16,691 nucleotides of DNA, from assembly GCA_016198545.1 (NCBI GenBank), contig JACQIJ010000212.1:1-16691 (forward strand). The letters are read 5' to 3'. Shown here piece by piece: positions 1-6,896 of this stretch; positions within the stretch are counted from its first letter, which is position 1; the number at the start of each line of letters is the position of its first letter. The notes under the pieces are model-generated. The model searched no databases. It was given only the letters and a program-made list of their open reading frames with translations, and was not told the origin of the DNA. The translations under genes were made by a program, and so were the position numbers. Source of the DNA: Pseudomonadota bacterium (GTDB taxonomy: Bacteria; Pseudomonadota; Alphaproteobacteria; Micavibrionales; Micavibrionaceae).

Positions 1-7
1 AATCTTT

Positions 8-766
8 TCAGGGCTTCAAAAGCGCGCGGGCCGATACGGTCATCGTGATATCCGATTCTCCCGGCGCGGCTGAAGGGGCATCCATCGCCGCCATTTCGGC
101 GCCCATCGCCATCGTCTTCATCATCGGCATGGGGGGGTAGTATTGCCCGCCGGAATCGACGTTGATCTCAATGAGGTCAGCCTTCGACTTGCCAAGCGCC
201 TTCGCGGCACGCTCCGCCTTCGCTTTCAGTTTGGACAGGGCTGCTTCCATCAGGCTTTCATGGGTCGTCTCCAGCAGTTCCGTCGAGATGGTGTAATTCA
301 GCCCGTTCATGACCAGCCCCATGTCCTGAAGGATGCCGGTGAGCTCAAGCAGATCGTCGGCCGATTTGCTTTCCAGATGCAGGCCCTGGCTGCCGCGCCA
401 CAGTTTTTCGCGCTTTATATTCTCGTTCTGCAGGTGGCCGGGTACGGGTACGGGCGGCTCATAGGCATAGACGTAGTACTGCTGCGTCGAAACCTTGACG
501 TCCTTGTAGGACTTCGCCTTTTCGAGCGCTTTTTTCATCAGGCCGTTGATTTCATTCTGCAGGTCGCGCGGGTTTTTGCTTTCCGCTTCGTAATTGAGCG
601 TGGCGACAAGAAGATCCTGTTGCACCGTGACGCGCTCCGTCGCGGAAAGGTTGACCAGCGCCTGCCCCTCCGGCAGGTCGAGAACCGACTTGCCACCATC
701 CTGCGCCGCGGCGGGCGCGGCAGCGAAGACCAGAACCGTTGCAACGGATAAAAGAAGTTTTCTCAT
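8..766 (-). CDS. SIMPL-domain (DUF541, YggE-like) periplasmic protein
   Basis: The 252-residue product has a signal peptide (MRKLLLS..., hydrophobic core, AAA before Gln22, likely cleavage after residue 21) followed by one SIMPL/DUF541 domain. Typical family features are seen: an early 'VNLSATERVTVQQDLLVATL' strand pair, a long helix 'NEINGLMKKALEKAKSY', and a C-terminal 'DITMTVSARALLKP' strand. The family (E. coli YggE, BP26) is periplasmic or envelope-associated and linked to oxidative stress, but its biochemical role is not settled. The reading frame stays open upstream to 907. I chose 766 because the signal peptide begins there and an AGGAAAGGA ribosome-binding site lies about 8 bases upstream; the extra N-terminus would be charged and would bury the signal peptide. 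It is divergent from the His-rich gene at 925. A Met/Ala-rich stretch (residues about 215-235) precedes the last strand. Confidence 0.88.
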   Translation of the reverse strand: MRKLLLSVATVLVFAAAPAAAQDGGKSVLDLPEGQALVNLSATERVTVQQDLLVATLNYEAESKNPRDLQNEINGLMKKALEKAKSYKDVKVSTQQYYVYAYEPPVPVPGHLQNENIKREKLWRGSQGLHLESKSADDLLELTGILQDMGLVMNGLNYTISTELLETTHESLMEAALSKLKAKAERAAKALGKSKADLIEINVDSGGQYYPPMPMMKTMAMGAEMAAMDAPSAAPGESDITMTVSARALLKP

Positions 767-924
767 GTCGTCATTCCTTTCCTGCGAAAGGCAAATCATA
801 GCGCGGTTCCGGGCCTGTTTCCACTGGGAGAAAAACTTTTTTGGGGGAAGCGAAGGATTTTCTTTTTCCGGCCGTATATCCCGGCGTACCGAGATCTTAA
901 ACCACAAGGAAAAGGACAGTAAAA

Positions 925-1314
925 ATGAATATGAGAAAGATTCTATTTGCCGGAATGGCGGGGGTTTGGCTGTTGGCCGCGCCGCAGGCGGCGCAGGCGG
1001 GGCACGATGCCGGGTTTTGCCGGGAATATACCAAGCATATCACGGTGGGTGGGCGCAGCGAACGGGGCTACGGCAAGGTCTGCCTGCAGCGGGACGGCAG
1101 CTGGAAAGTGGTTTTTGGGCAGGATGATTTCGGCGATCCGCCGCCGCGCTACCGCGAAGTCCGGCATGTCGAGCGGGAGCCGGAGATAGTCTATGTCTAC
1201 GAACGTCCGCGCCATTATCGCTATGCGCCGCCGGGGCATTGGAAACATCGTTACGATCACCGGGAACATCATCACAAGAAGCATCGCCGCCATCATCATG
1301 GATGGGACGACTAA
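925..1314 (+). CDS. Secreted His-rich protein with surface-antigen-like C-terminal domain
   Basis: The 129-residue product carries a signal peptide (likely cleavage after AQA, residue 25). Residues 31-62 have the pattern C-R-E-Y...I-x-V-x-G...Y-G-x-x-C-x-x-D-G-S-W. From memory this resembles the C-terminal domain of 17-kDa-antigen / RT0821-Lpp0805-type alphaproteobacterial envelope proteins, in which the two cysteines (32 and 53 here) could form a disulfide. A basic Pro/Tyr/Arg-rich linker follows, and the last 30 residues are strongly His-rich (HWKHRYDHREHHHKKH...), suggesting metal or polyanion binding by inference only. No glycine-zipper segment is present, so this is a stand-alone version. 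An AAGGAAAAGGA ribosome-binding site precedes ATG 925; an in-frame ATG at 931 is also possible. It converges with the Hpt gene. The exact function is unknown. Confidence 0.8.
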   Translation: MNMRKILFAGMAGVWLLAAPQAAQAGHDAGFCREYTKHITVGGRSERGYGKVCLQRDGSWKVVFGQDDFGDPPPRYREVRHVEREPEIVYVYERPRHYRYAPPGHWKHRYDHREHHHKKHRRHHHGWDD

Positions 1315-1334
1315 TGCCCGGTCGGGGCAATACG

Positions 1335-2156
1335 TTACATGGCGCGATTTGAATCCGCGTTGAAAACGCCCAGTTTTATGGCGCAACGGGAAAAATCGTC
1401 TGGAAAATGCTCGCCCTTGCGCGCAATCATCGTGCGGGCGGGCAGTTCCTTTATCATCTTTTCGTTATCGGAGAAGCTTGTGGCCAGAATGAAGGGGATA
1501 TTTTTCGTCGCGTCGATGGCGCGGAAGACGCGGGCCAGTTCAAGGCCGCCGATCTGGTCCCCCAGCGCACTGCCGACGACGAGGTCTGGCTTCGTATGGA
1601 CGGCCATTTCGATGGCTTCGAAGCTGGATCCCACATTGGTGACGCGCATGCCGCAGGAACGCAATTCGTCTTCAATCAGCTTTTCCTGAACACCGCTGGT
1701 CATGACAAGAAGCACTTCAATGTCCCGCACGGATTTTTCCACGTCTTCAACGGAAAAAGTAGCGGAACGGCGCGTGGGCAGGCTGCGCACGATGCGCGCG
1801 AATTCGCTTTCGGACGGCGGTGCCTTGCGCGCCAGCAGGATGCGGATGCAATCCATGAAGGCATAGACTTCGTCGATCTGTTTTGAATCCAGAGTCGAAA
1901 GCCCGCTTAAGTAATCTTCCATCCTGTGGGCGACGATGGCGATGCCCGCGTTGTACGATACGGCGCCCAGGCCCTTGAGGCTGTGCACCTGCCGGCGGAT
2001 TTCCGCCATGATTTTAGGCGCGTCTTCAAGCGTACGCGCAAGCCTTTCTATGTTTGCGGCGATGCCTTCCATCAACTCGTCGCAGTCGAGGATGATGAGT
2101 TGATGCATTTGGGCTGAAATCTCGTCCGGCTGTTCCGGCTTTTTCGTCCTGGTCAT
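1335..2156 (-). CDS. Hpt-domain protein with degenerate receiver (pseudo-REC) domain
   Basis: The 273-residue cytoplasmic protein has an N-terminal histidine phosphotransfer (Hpt) domain (about residues 15-112) with the canonical H-x-L-K-G phosphorylation motif 'VHSLKGLG' at His58. Residues about 146-262 follow the CheY-like receiver fold: a beta1 strand 'VLLV', 'PDLVV...GGLELAR', 'IPFILATS' and a final Lys. Aligned to CheY, the phosphoacceptor Asp57 position is Ser196, set by the spacing to the 'DGLEL'-like GGLEL. The acidic pair after beta1 is Met-Thr (152-153). Thr226 and Lys247 of the switch remain. Hpt domains relay phosphate between receivers in His-Asp phosphorelays; a receiver lacking the Asp would act as a binding or sensing module (inference). 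A weak AAGAAAG ribosome-binding site precedes ATG 2156. No kinase is nearby. The class is firm; the pathway is unknown. Confidence 0.85.
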   Translation of the reverse strand: MTRTKKPEQPDEISAQMHQLIILDCDELMEGIAANIERLARTLEDAPKIMAEIRRQVHSLKGLGAVSYNAGIAIVAHRMEDYLSGLSTLDSKQIDEVYAFMDCIRILLARKAPPSESEFARIVRSLPTRRSATFSVEDVEKSVRDIEVLLVMTSGVQEKLIEDELRSCGMRVTNVGSSFEAIEMAVHTKPDLVVGSALGDQIGGLELARVFRAIDATKNIPFILATSFSDNEKMIKELPARTMIARKGEHFPDDFSRCAIKLGVFNADSNRAM

Positions 2157-2337
2157 GATGGCGGCTTTCTTAAATGGAAAGTTAATATGATAGTCCCTGA
2201 CTTATTTAATCATGCGAAGGATTAACAAAGGGTTATGGCGGCTGCCGTTTTTTACGGAATTAAATAGGTTGCTTCATAATGAATGCGTTATGAGAAAAAG
2301 TGGGCATGCCATATGGAGCCGGGCGTGGAGCGTTGAT

Positions 2338-3348
2338 TTAACGGTCCCGTTCAACGGCGTAAACCGCCAGATCCGCAAGGATGGCTTTAAGCGCGGAGGG
2401 CGGAAGTCCGGCAAGGCAGGAGGAGGCTCTGCGGGCGTAGTCATGGGCCATATCCATCCCGCGGGTAAGCGCATCCGTGCGCTGGAAAATATCCAGCGCA
2501 CGGGGCAGATCGTCCGGTGTCTGCGATTTTTCCGCCGCCGTCCTGTTCCAGAATCGCTTTTCGTCGGGCGTGGCTTGCGACAGGGCGATGATGATCGGCG
2601 CGGTCATCTTGCCCTCGCGGAAGTCGTTGCCGACGGTCTTGCCCAGTTTTTTGCCGTCCGCCGCGTAATCGAGAATGTCGTCGGCGATCTGGAATGCCAT
2701 GCCGAGATTATGGCCGTAGGTGTGCATCGCTTCCTGCGCTTTTTTATCCGCGTTCGCGATCACGGGGCCGATTTCACACGCGGCGGCGAACAGGGCGGCT
2801 GTTTTCGCGCTGATGACTTTCTCATACTGCGCCATCGTGGTTTCGATATTGTTCGCGGTTTGAAGCTGCATGACTTCACCTTCCGAAATTACGGCGGAGG
2901 CGTCGGAGAGGATGCGCAGGACATCAAGGCTGCCGTCCGCGACCATCAACTGAAACGCGCGGGAAAACAGGAAGTCGCCGACCAGCACGCTGGCCTGGTT
3001 GCCGAATACGACGTTGGCGGAATCCCTGCCGCGCCGTTCTTCGCTTTTATCGATCACGTCGTCGTGCAACAGGGTGGCGGTGTGGATGAATTCGACAGCC
3101 GCCGCAAGGCCATAGGGGCGGCCGCTCATATCGCCGTACAGCCGCGCGCAGGCAAGCGTCAGCAATGGCCGGATGCGTTTTCCGCCGGCGGCGATCAGCC
3201 ACGCCGCGACCTGCGGGATCAGGGGAATATCGGAGTGCATCTGCTTGAGAATAAGAGCGTTTGCCGCCTTCATATCGACTGCGAGAAGGGCGGATAATTC
3301 TTCCAGCGGGTTGCCTGCGGTTTTGATGGTTTTTTGGGCAAGAGACAT
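2338..3348 (-). CDS. ispB: Polyprenyl (octa/decaprenyl) diphosphate synthase
   Basis: The 336-residue trans-isoprenyl diphosphate synthase makes the long prenyl chain of ubiquinone from farnesyl diphosphate and isopentenyl diphosphate. Both Asp-rich Mg-diphosphate-binding motifs are present: DDVID at residues 96-100 and DDILD at 223-227, with 'GKRIRP' at 56-61 and 'GDFLF' between them. Length and the 'LLHDDVID...R(R)G' context match IspB/DdsA rather than the shorter farnesyl synthases; chain length cannot be read from sequence alone. The frame stays open upstream to 3513, but I chose ATG 3348 (MSLAQKT) because upstream residues look unconserved and overlap the divergent inverted-repeat region. 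No clear ribosome-binding site precedes this ATG. It is divergent from the methyltransferase at 3440; this pairing is, as far as I recall, common in alphaproteobacteria. Confidence 0.93.
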   Translation of the reverse strand: MSLAQKTIKTAGNPLEELSALLAVDMKAANALILKQMHSDIPLIPQVAAWLIAAGGKRIRPLLTLACARLYGDMSGRPYGLAAAVEFIHTATLLHDDVIDKSEERRGRDSANVVFGNQASVLVGDFLFSRAFQLMVADGSLDVLRILSDASAVISEGEVMQLQTANNIETTMAQYEKVISAKTAALFAAACEIGPVIANADKKAQEAMHTYGHNLGMAFQIADDILDYAADGKKLGKTVGNDFREGKMTAPIIIALSQATPDEKRFWNRTAAEKSQTPDDLPRALDIFQRTDALTRGMDMAHDYARRASSCLAGLPPSALKAILADLAVYAVERDR

Positions 3349-3396
3349 GATAAAGGTGTAGGCGAAATGGTTAACGGGGGCAAGAGAAAAGGATTG

Positions 3397-3429
3397 AACC
3401 TTGAAGCGCCTTTCGCGTGCTTCAAGGTT
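3397..3429. repeat. Perfect 11-bp inverted repeat over the methyltransferase ribosome-binding site
   Basis: AACCTTGAAGC (3397-3407) is exactly complementary in reverse to GCTTCAAGGTT (3419-3429). One G-T and one C-G pair can extend it inward, leaving a 7-base loop (3410-3416). The right arm contains AAGG (3424-3427), the best Shine-Dalgarno candidate for ATG 3440. As RNA it would hide that site; as DNA it could be an operator between two divergent genes. There is no T-tract on either strand, so it is not a standard terminator. Confidence 0.7.
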
Positions 3430-3439
3430 AAAAACATTT

Positions 3440-4171
3440 ATGAGCGAACCGATTGAAATATTTGTTCTGGATAAGAAAGTCAGGCTTTTGCAGCCGGCGG
3501 ACGGATTCCGCACGTCGCTGGATTCGGTGATGCTGGCCGCCGCCTGCCCGGCGCGTGCGGGAGAGCGGACGCTGGATATGGGCTGCGGCGTCGGCGGGGC
3601 GTCGTTCTGCCTGCTGCGCCGCGTGCCGGAGTGTCATGTTACAGGAATTGATATTCAAAGCCTGTGCATAGAATTAGCAAATCAAAACAAATCTTTAAAT
3701 AACAATACGGAACGATGTGGATTTATTTGTGGGGATGTCTGTGGATATAATGTGGAAAATCAGGCCGCGCGGTTTGATCATGTAATCTGCAATCCGCCTT
3801 ATCTGGAGGCCGGTGCGCATACGCAGTCGCCGCACGAGGGGAAGGCGGTGGCGTTGGGGCATGAAGATGCTTCACTGCAGGACTGGCTGGATGCAGGTTT
3901 CCGGAATTTGAAATCCGGCGGGACGTTCACGATCATCCACCGCGCCGACATGACGGACAAAATCATCATGGGGTTAGGGAAACGCTTTGGCGCCATTGAA
4001 ATTATCCCGTTATGGCCGCGGGCGGGAGAGGCGGCGAAGCGCGTCATCATCCGCGCTATCAAAGATCGCAAAACCCCGGCGACCCTTCACCCCGGTATTG
4101 TGTTGCATAAAGAAGACGGCGGTTATACCCCGACGGCGGAAACAATCCTGCGGGGCGGAAAGGCGTTATGA
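3440..4171 (+). CDS. TrmN6-like SAM-dependent methyltransferase (tRNA1(Val) A37-N6 type)
   Basis: The 243-residue protein is a class I SAM methyltransferase: SAM-binding motif I 'LDMGCGVGGAS' at residues 45-55, the acidic post-motif 'TGIDIQ' near 68-73, and the amino-methyltransferase catalytic motif NPPY at 118-121. The opening 'Q-P-x-D-G-F-R-T-S-L-D-S-V-M-L-A' is typical of the COG4123/YfiC (TrmN6) group, which methylates N6 of adenosine 37 in tRNA1(Val); substrate is inferred from family. A TTG at 3401 would extend it by 13 residues, but the inverted repeat lies there and ATG 3440 begins the conserved part. Codons for residues about 69-107 are strikingly AT-rich compared with the rest, with a repeated CG-x-x pattern (CGFICGDVCGY, 93-103). 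The stop overlaps the end of the convergent GlyRS gene by 6 bp. Confidence 0.85.
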   Translation: MSEPIEIFVLDKKVRLLQPADGFRTSLDSVMLAAACPARAGERTLDMGCGVGGASFCLLRRVPECHVTGIDIQSLCIELANQNKSLNNNTERCGFICGDVCGYNVENQAARFDHVICNPPYLEAGAHTQSPHEGKAVALGHEDASLQDWLDAGFRNLKSGGTFTIIHRADMTDKIIMGLGKRFGAIEIIPLWPRAGEAAKRVIIRAIKDRKTPATLHPGIVLHKEDGGYTPTAETILRGGKAL

Positions 4172-5731
4172 ACGCCCCGTCGCGGTGTTCATGTTCGTCC
4201 GCATGTATTCGATCACGGAATCAAGGTGGATGCGATCCTGCTTCATCGTGTTGCGGTGACGGACGGTGACGGTGTGGTCGGCGCTGGTCTGGTCGTCGAT
4301 GGTGAAGCAGAACGGCGTGCCGATTTCATCCTGCCGCGCATAGCGCTTGCCGATATTCTGCTTGACGTCGAGATCGATATTGTAGTGTTCCCGGACTTTC
4401 ATATAGAGCTTGGTCGCGATTTCCGGGTGCTCCCCCTTGCTCATTAAAGGAAGGATCGCCGCTTTTTTTGGCGCGACCGACGGATGGAAATCGAGGAACA
4501 CGCCGGACGGCCTGTTCGGATCGGGCGTATAAGCCTCGCAAATCAGCGCCAGCACGCCGCGGGTCAGGCCGGCGGCCGGTTCGATCACATGCGGGATGTA
4601 GCGCTTGGTGTTGTCGTCCGGGTCCATGTATTCGAGTTTTTGTTTGGAGTGTTCCTGATGCTGCGTCAGGTCGAAGTCGCAGCGGTGGGCGATGCCCTCC
4701 AGCTCGCCGAAATCCGGGGCGGTGAAGGGGAAGCGGTATTCGATGTCGGCGGTGCCGAGGCCTTCTTTCGCGTAGTGGGAAAGTTCATCCTTGTCGTGGT
4801 CGCGGACGCGCAGGTTATCGCTTTTCAGTCCGATTGACTGCCAGAACTTCGTGCGCTCGGAAAACCAGAAGTCCCGCCATTTTTTAGCGTCATCGCCATG
4901 GCAGAACCATTCCATCTCCATCTGTTCGAATTCCCGGGAGCGGAAGATGAAATTGCGTGGCGTGACTTCGTTACGAAACGCCTTGCCGATCTGAGCGATG
5001 CCGAACGGCACCCGCACGCGGGTGGAATCGAGAACGTTCTTGAAGTTCAGGAAGATGCCCTGCGCCGTTTCGGGGCGGAGATAGACTTTATTGGCATCGT
5101 CTTTTATCGGTCCGGCATGCGAGTCGAACATCAGATTGAACTGTTTCGGTTCCGTCAGCGTGCCCTTTGTCTTTGCGTCCGGGCCGGTGATGTTCGAATA
5201 TTCAGATACAGGGACTTGCGTCAGGGGCACCCTTTCGTACTCTGTTTTTCTTACAGGTAGTCCAAGTTTCTTCAATTTTCTGTCAATATCGTCCGTGCTG
5301 GCTTCTTGATGGAAGGCGATCCAATTGTGAGCGTCTGCTTTAAGAACAATCAGGTGATCCTGCCGATAGCGGAACTTCGTCTCTCTGCAATCCACCATCG
5401 GATCGCTGAAGCCGCCGACGTGCCCGCTGGCCACCCACGCTTTCGGGTTCTGGATGATCGCGGAATCGATGCCGACGATTTGCACCGGTGCGCCGTCGGG
5501 GCCGACCGGCGGCGTGGTGACCATATGCTTCCACCACAGATCGCGCAGGTTGTTTTTCAGTTCGACCCCCAGCGGCCCAAAATCCCAGAAGCCATTGATG
5601 CCGCCGTAAATTTCGGAAGCCGGGAAGACGAAGCCGCGCCGTTTGCACAGGGCGACGATGTCCTTCATGGCGTCTGCGGGGGCGGGGGGCGCGTTTCCGG
5701 TCATGGGTTCTTGGGGTTTGGGCTGACTCAT
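4166..5731 (-). CDS. glyQS: Glycyl-tRNA synthetase, single-chain (alpha2 dimer) type
   Basis: The 521-residue class IIa synthetase charges tRNA-Gly. It is the single-chain form found in archaea, eukaryotes and some bacteria (Thermus, mycobacteria, mycoplasmas), not the alpha2beta2 GlyQ/GlyS form. Visible features are the N-terminal 'GFVFPASEIYGG...GFWDFGPLG' (33-54), 'NPKAWVASGHVGGFSDPMVDC' around motif 1 (95-115), motif 2 FRNE (252-255) with 'FRSREFEQMEMEWF' (263-276), motif 3 'GLTRGV' (388-393), then an anticodon-binding domain from about 411. The first ~21 residues are a Pro/Ala-rich extension before the conserved 'MKDIVALC'. ATG 5731 is preferred because it has AGGAAATGAGG just upstream, whereas Met10 and Met22 have none. 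Most alphaproteobacteria known to me use GlyQ/GlyS, so this copy may be transferred. Confidence 0.93.
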   Translation of the reverse strand: MSQPKPQEPMTGNAPPAPADAMKDIVALCKRRGFVFPASEIYGGINGFWDFGPLGVELKNNLRDLWWKHMVTTPPVGPDGAPVQIVGIDSAIIQNPKAWVASGHVGGFSDPMVDCRETKFRYRQDHLIVLKADAHNWIAFHQEASTDDIDRKLKKLGLPVRKTEYERVPLTQVPVSEYSNITGPDAKTKGTLTEPKQFNLMFDSHAGPIKDDANKVYLRPETAQGIFLNFKNVLDSTRVRVPFGIAQIGKAFRNEVTPRNFIFRSREFEQMEMEWFCHGDDAKKWRDFWFSERTKFWQSIGLKSDNLRVRDHDKDELSHYAKEGLGTADIEYRFPFTAPDFGELEGIAHRCDFDLTQHQEHSKQKLEYMDPDDNTKRYIPHVIEPAAGLTRGVLALICEAYTPDPNRPSGVFLDFHPSVAPKKAAILPLMSKGEHPEIATKLYMKVREHYNIDLDVKQNIGKRYARQDEIGTPFCFTIDDQTSADHTVTVRHRNTMKQDRIHLDSVIEYMRTNMNTATGRS

Positions 5732-5783
5732 GCCTCATTTCCTACTATAGTTTACGTTAGTTTCCAATGGATTATATATTTTA

Positions 5784-5812
5784 TTGACATAATTAAAAGA
5801 CAGGATTAGGCT
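5784..5812 (+). promoter_or_regulatory. Candidate sigma70 promoter for the small gene at 5820
   Basis: A perfect -35 TTGACA (5784-5789) is followed after 17 bases by TAGGCT (5807-5812), a weak -10 that keeps the key A2 and T6. It lies in an AT-rich 88-bp gap between two divergent genes. Transcription would start at about 5819-5820, on the ATG itself. On the minus strand a TATAAT (5771-5776) could serve glyQS but has no good -35. Confidence 0.45.
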
Positions 5813-5819
5813 GGAGACC

Positions 5820-6086
5820 ATGAAAGCGGAAGAATACAGAGGCGCATTCGGTTCGTTTCTTGCTCTCAGGGTGGATGAGAAGTACGGGCTCGTTGCCATG
5901 TTTCGCCGTGGCGCGGGCGATCCTTACGGCATCAACGCGCAGCGCCTGCCCCTTATACTCGACCATTTGAAGGAAAGGCTGGAAAAATCCCCGGACGGCT
6001 GCGGGCGGCTCGAACGGGAAGATGCGGAACTGGCTCTTGTCGAAATTAAAAAGGCGGCTGCTGCCGTTGCCGCCCATCCCTCCTGA
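5820..6086 (+). CDS. Small hypothetical protein (88 aa)
   Basis: I do not recognise this gene. The 88-residue product is soluble, with no signal peptide or membrane segment. It begins with a short strand-like part (FLALRVDEKYGLVAMFRRG) followed by two amphipathic helices (about residues 43-56 and 64-82) rich in Leu, Glu, Lys and Ala. A GGAG lies 3 bases before ATG 5820, unusually close. It has a promoter-like TTGACA upstream and ends 3 bases before the convergent xthA stop. Support for coding is the promoter, base composition matching its neighbours and the tight fit between flanking genes. Confidence 0.6.
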   Translation: MKAEEYRGAFGSFLALRVDEKYGLVAMFRRGAGDPYGINAQRLPLILDHLKERLEKSPDGCGRLEREDAELALVEIKKAAAAVAAHPS

Positions 6087-6089
6087 AAC

Positions 6090-6854
6090 TCAGTCGCGTA
6101 ACTCGATGACAACCGGCGTGTGGTCGGAGGCCTTGTCCATCCCGCGCGGTTCCGCGTCGATGGCGCAGGACAGCAGGCGGTCGGTGACGGGCGGCGAAAG
6201 CAGGAAATGATCGATCCGGATGCCCCTGTTCGCGGGCCACGCGCCGCCCTGATAGTCCCAGTACGTGTAACGCCCGCCCGCACCGTCAAAGACGCGGAAC
6301 GCATCCGTCAGGCCCAGGTGAAGCAGCGCACGGAATTTCCGCCGCGTCTCGATGCGGAACAGCGCGTCGCCCGCCCATGCCTGCGGGTCGTGGCAGTCGC
6401 GCTCTTCGGGGATGACGTTGAAATCGCCCGCCACGGCGAACGGGACGCCTTCGGCGCGCAAGTCCGCCAGCCGCGCCTTCAGCCTGTCCATCCACGATAG
6501 TTTATAGGCGAACTTGTCGCCATCCACAGGGTTGCCGTTGGGGAGATAGATGTTGATGAAGCGGATTCCGCCGATCGTCGTTTCAAGGTAGCGCGCCTGT
6601 TCGTCGCTTTCATCGCCGGGCAGTTTGTTTTCGTTTGCCTCCTGCGGCAGGCGGGAAAGCGTCGCCACGCCGTTATAGGCTTTCTGCGCGGCGAAGACGG
6701 ACTTATAACCCAGCGCGGCAAATTCCATCTCCGGAAAATCCAGCCCTTTGAGTTCCTGAATCATCAGGACATCGGGCGCGTTCTTCTCCAGCCACGATTT
6801 GACGTGATCAAACCGCGCCCTGATCGAGTTTACGTTCCATGTGGCGACCTTCAT
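6090..6854 (-). CDS. xthA: Exodeoxyribonuclease III (AP endonuclease)
   Basis: This 254-residue Mg-dependent enzyme cleaves DNA 5' of abasic sites and has 3' exonuclease and phosphatase activity in base-excision repair. Active-site residues of the Exo III / endonuclease-exonuclease-phosphatase family are all visible: the N-terminal 'ATWNVNSIRAR', Glu34 in QELK, Tyr103 in 'NIYLPNGN', Asp144 and Asn146 in GDFNV, the Asp215-His216 pair in 'GIRIDH', and Asp244-His245 in SDHTP. Length is normal for the family. It is the last gene of a minus-strand set erpA - haemoglobin - xthA, 42 bases after the haemoglobin stop. No strong ribosome-binding site precedes ATG 6854, so translation may depend on coupling or on the intercistronic hairpin region. 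Confidence 0.96.
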   Translation of the reverse strand: MKVATWNVNSIRARFDHVKSWLEKNAPDVLMIQELKGLDFPEMEFAALGYKSVFAAQKAYNGVATLSRLPQEANENKLPGDESDEQARYLETTIGGIRFINIYLPNGNPVDGDKFAYKLSWMDRLKARLADLRAEGVPFAVAGDFNVIPEERDCHDPQAWAGDALFRIETRRKFRALLHLGLTDAFRVFDGAGGRYTYWDYQGGAWPANRGIRIDHFLLSPPVTDRLLSCAIDAEPRGMDKASDHTPVVIELRD

Positions 6855-6880
6855 GCAGGCAAGAATAGCAGCATCGCGGC

Positions 6881-6896
6881 CCGGGGCAAACCCCGG
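6881..6896 (-). other. GC-rich intercistronic hairpin between haemoglobin and xthA
   Basis: CCGGGG (6881-6886) and CCCCGG (6891-6896) form a perfect 6-bp stem with a 4-base loop, immediately after the haemoglobin stop codon. No T-tract follows on the minus strand, so it is more likely an mRNA-stability or processing element than a terminator. Confidence 0.45.

Noticed and set aside
767..907. N-terminal extension of the SIMPL protein to 907
   Set aside because: The signal peptide would become internal and the true start at 766 has a good ribosome-binding site.
1315..1329. TGCCC/GGGCA hairpin as a terminator between convergent genes
   Set aside because: The stem is only 5 bp with no T-tract on either strand.
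2157..2337. Possible small gene or RNA in the 181-bp gap
   Set aside because: No ribosome-binding site, tRNA-like fold or strong hairpin could be found; probably promoter DNA of the Hpt gene and 3' region of ispB.
2212..3297. 361-residue open frame on the plus strand
   Set aside because: It lies opposite the polyprenyl diphosphate synthase, whose motifs are intact; the translation is Arg/Gly/His-rich with no recognisable domain, typical of a GC-rich shadow frame.
3663..3759. Chromosomal replication origin
   Set aside because: Only near-match boxes, inside a coding gene, with no usual origin neighbours (dnaA, hemE, parAB); kept only as a possible DnaA-binding cluster.
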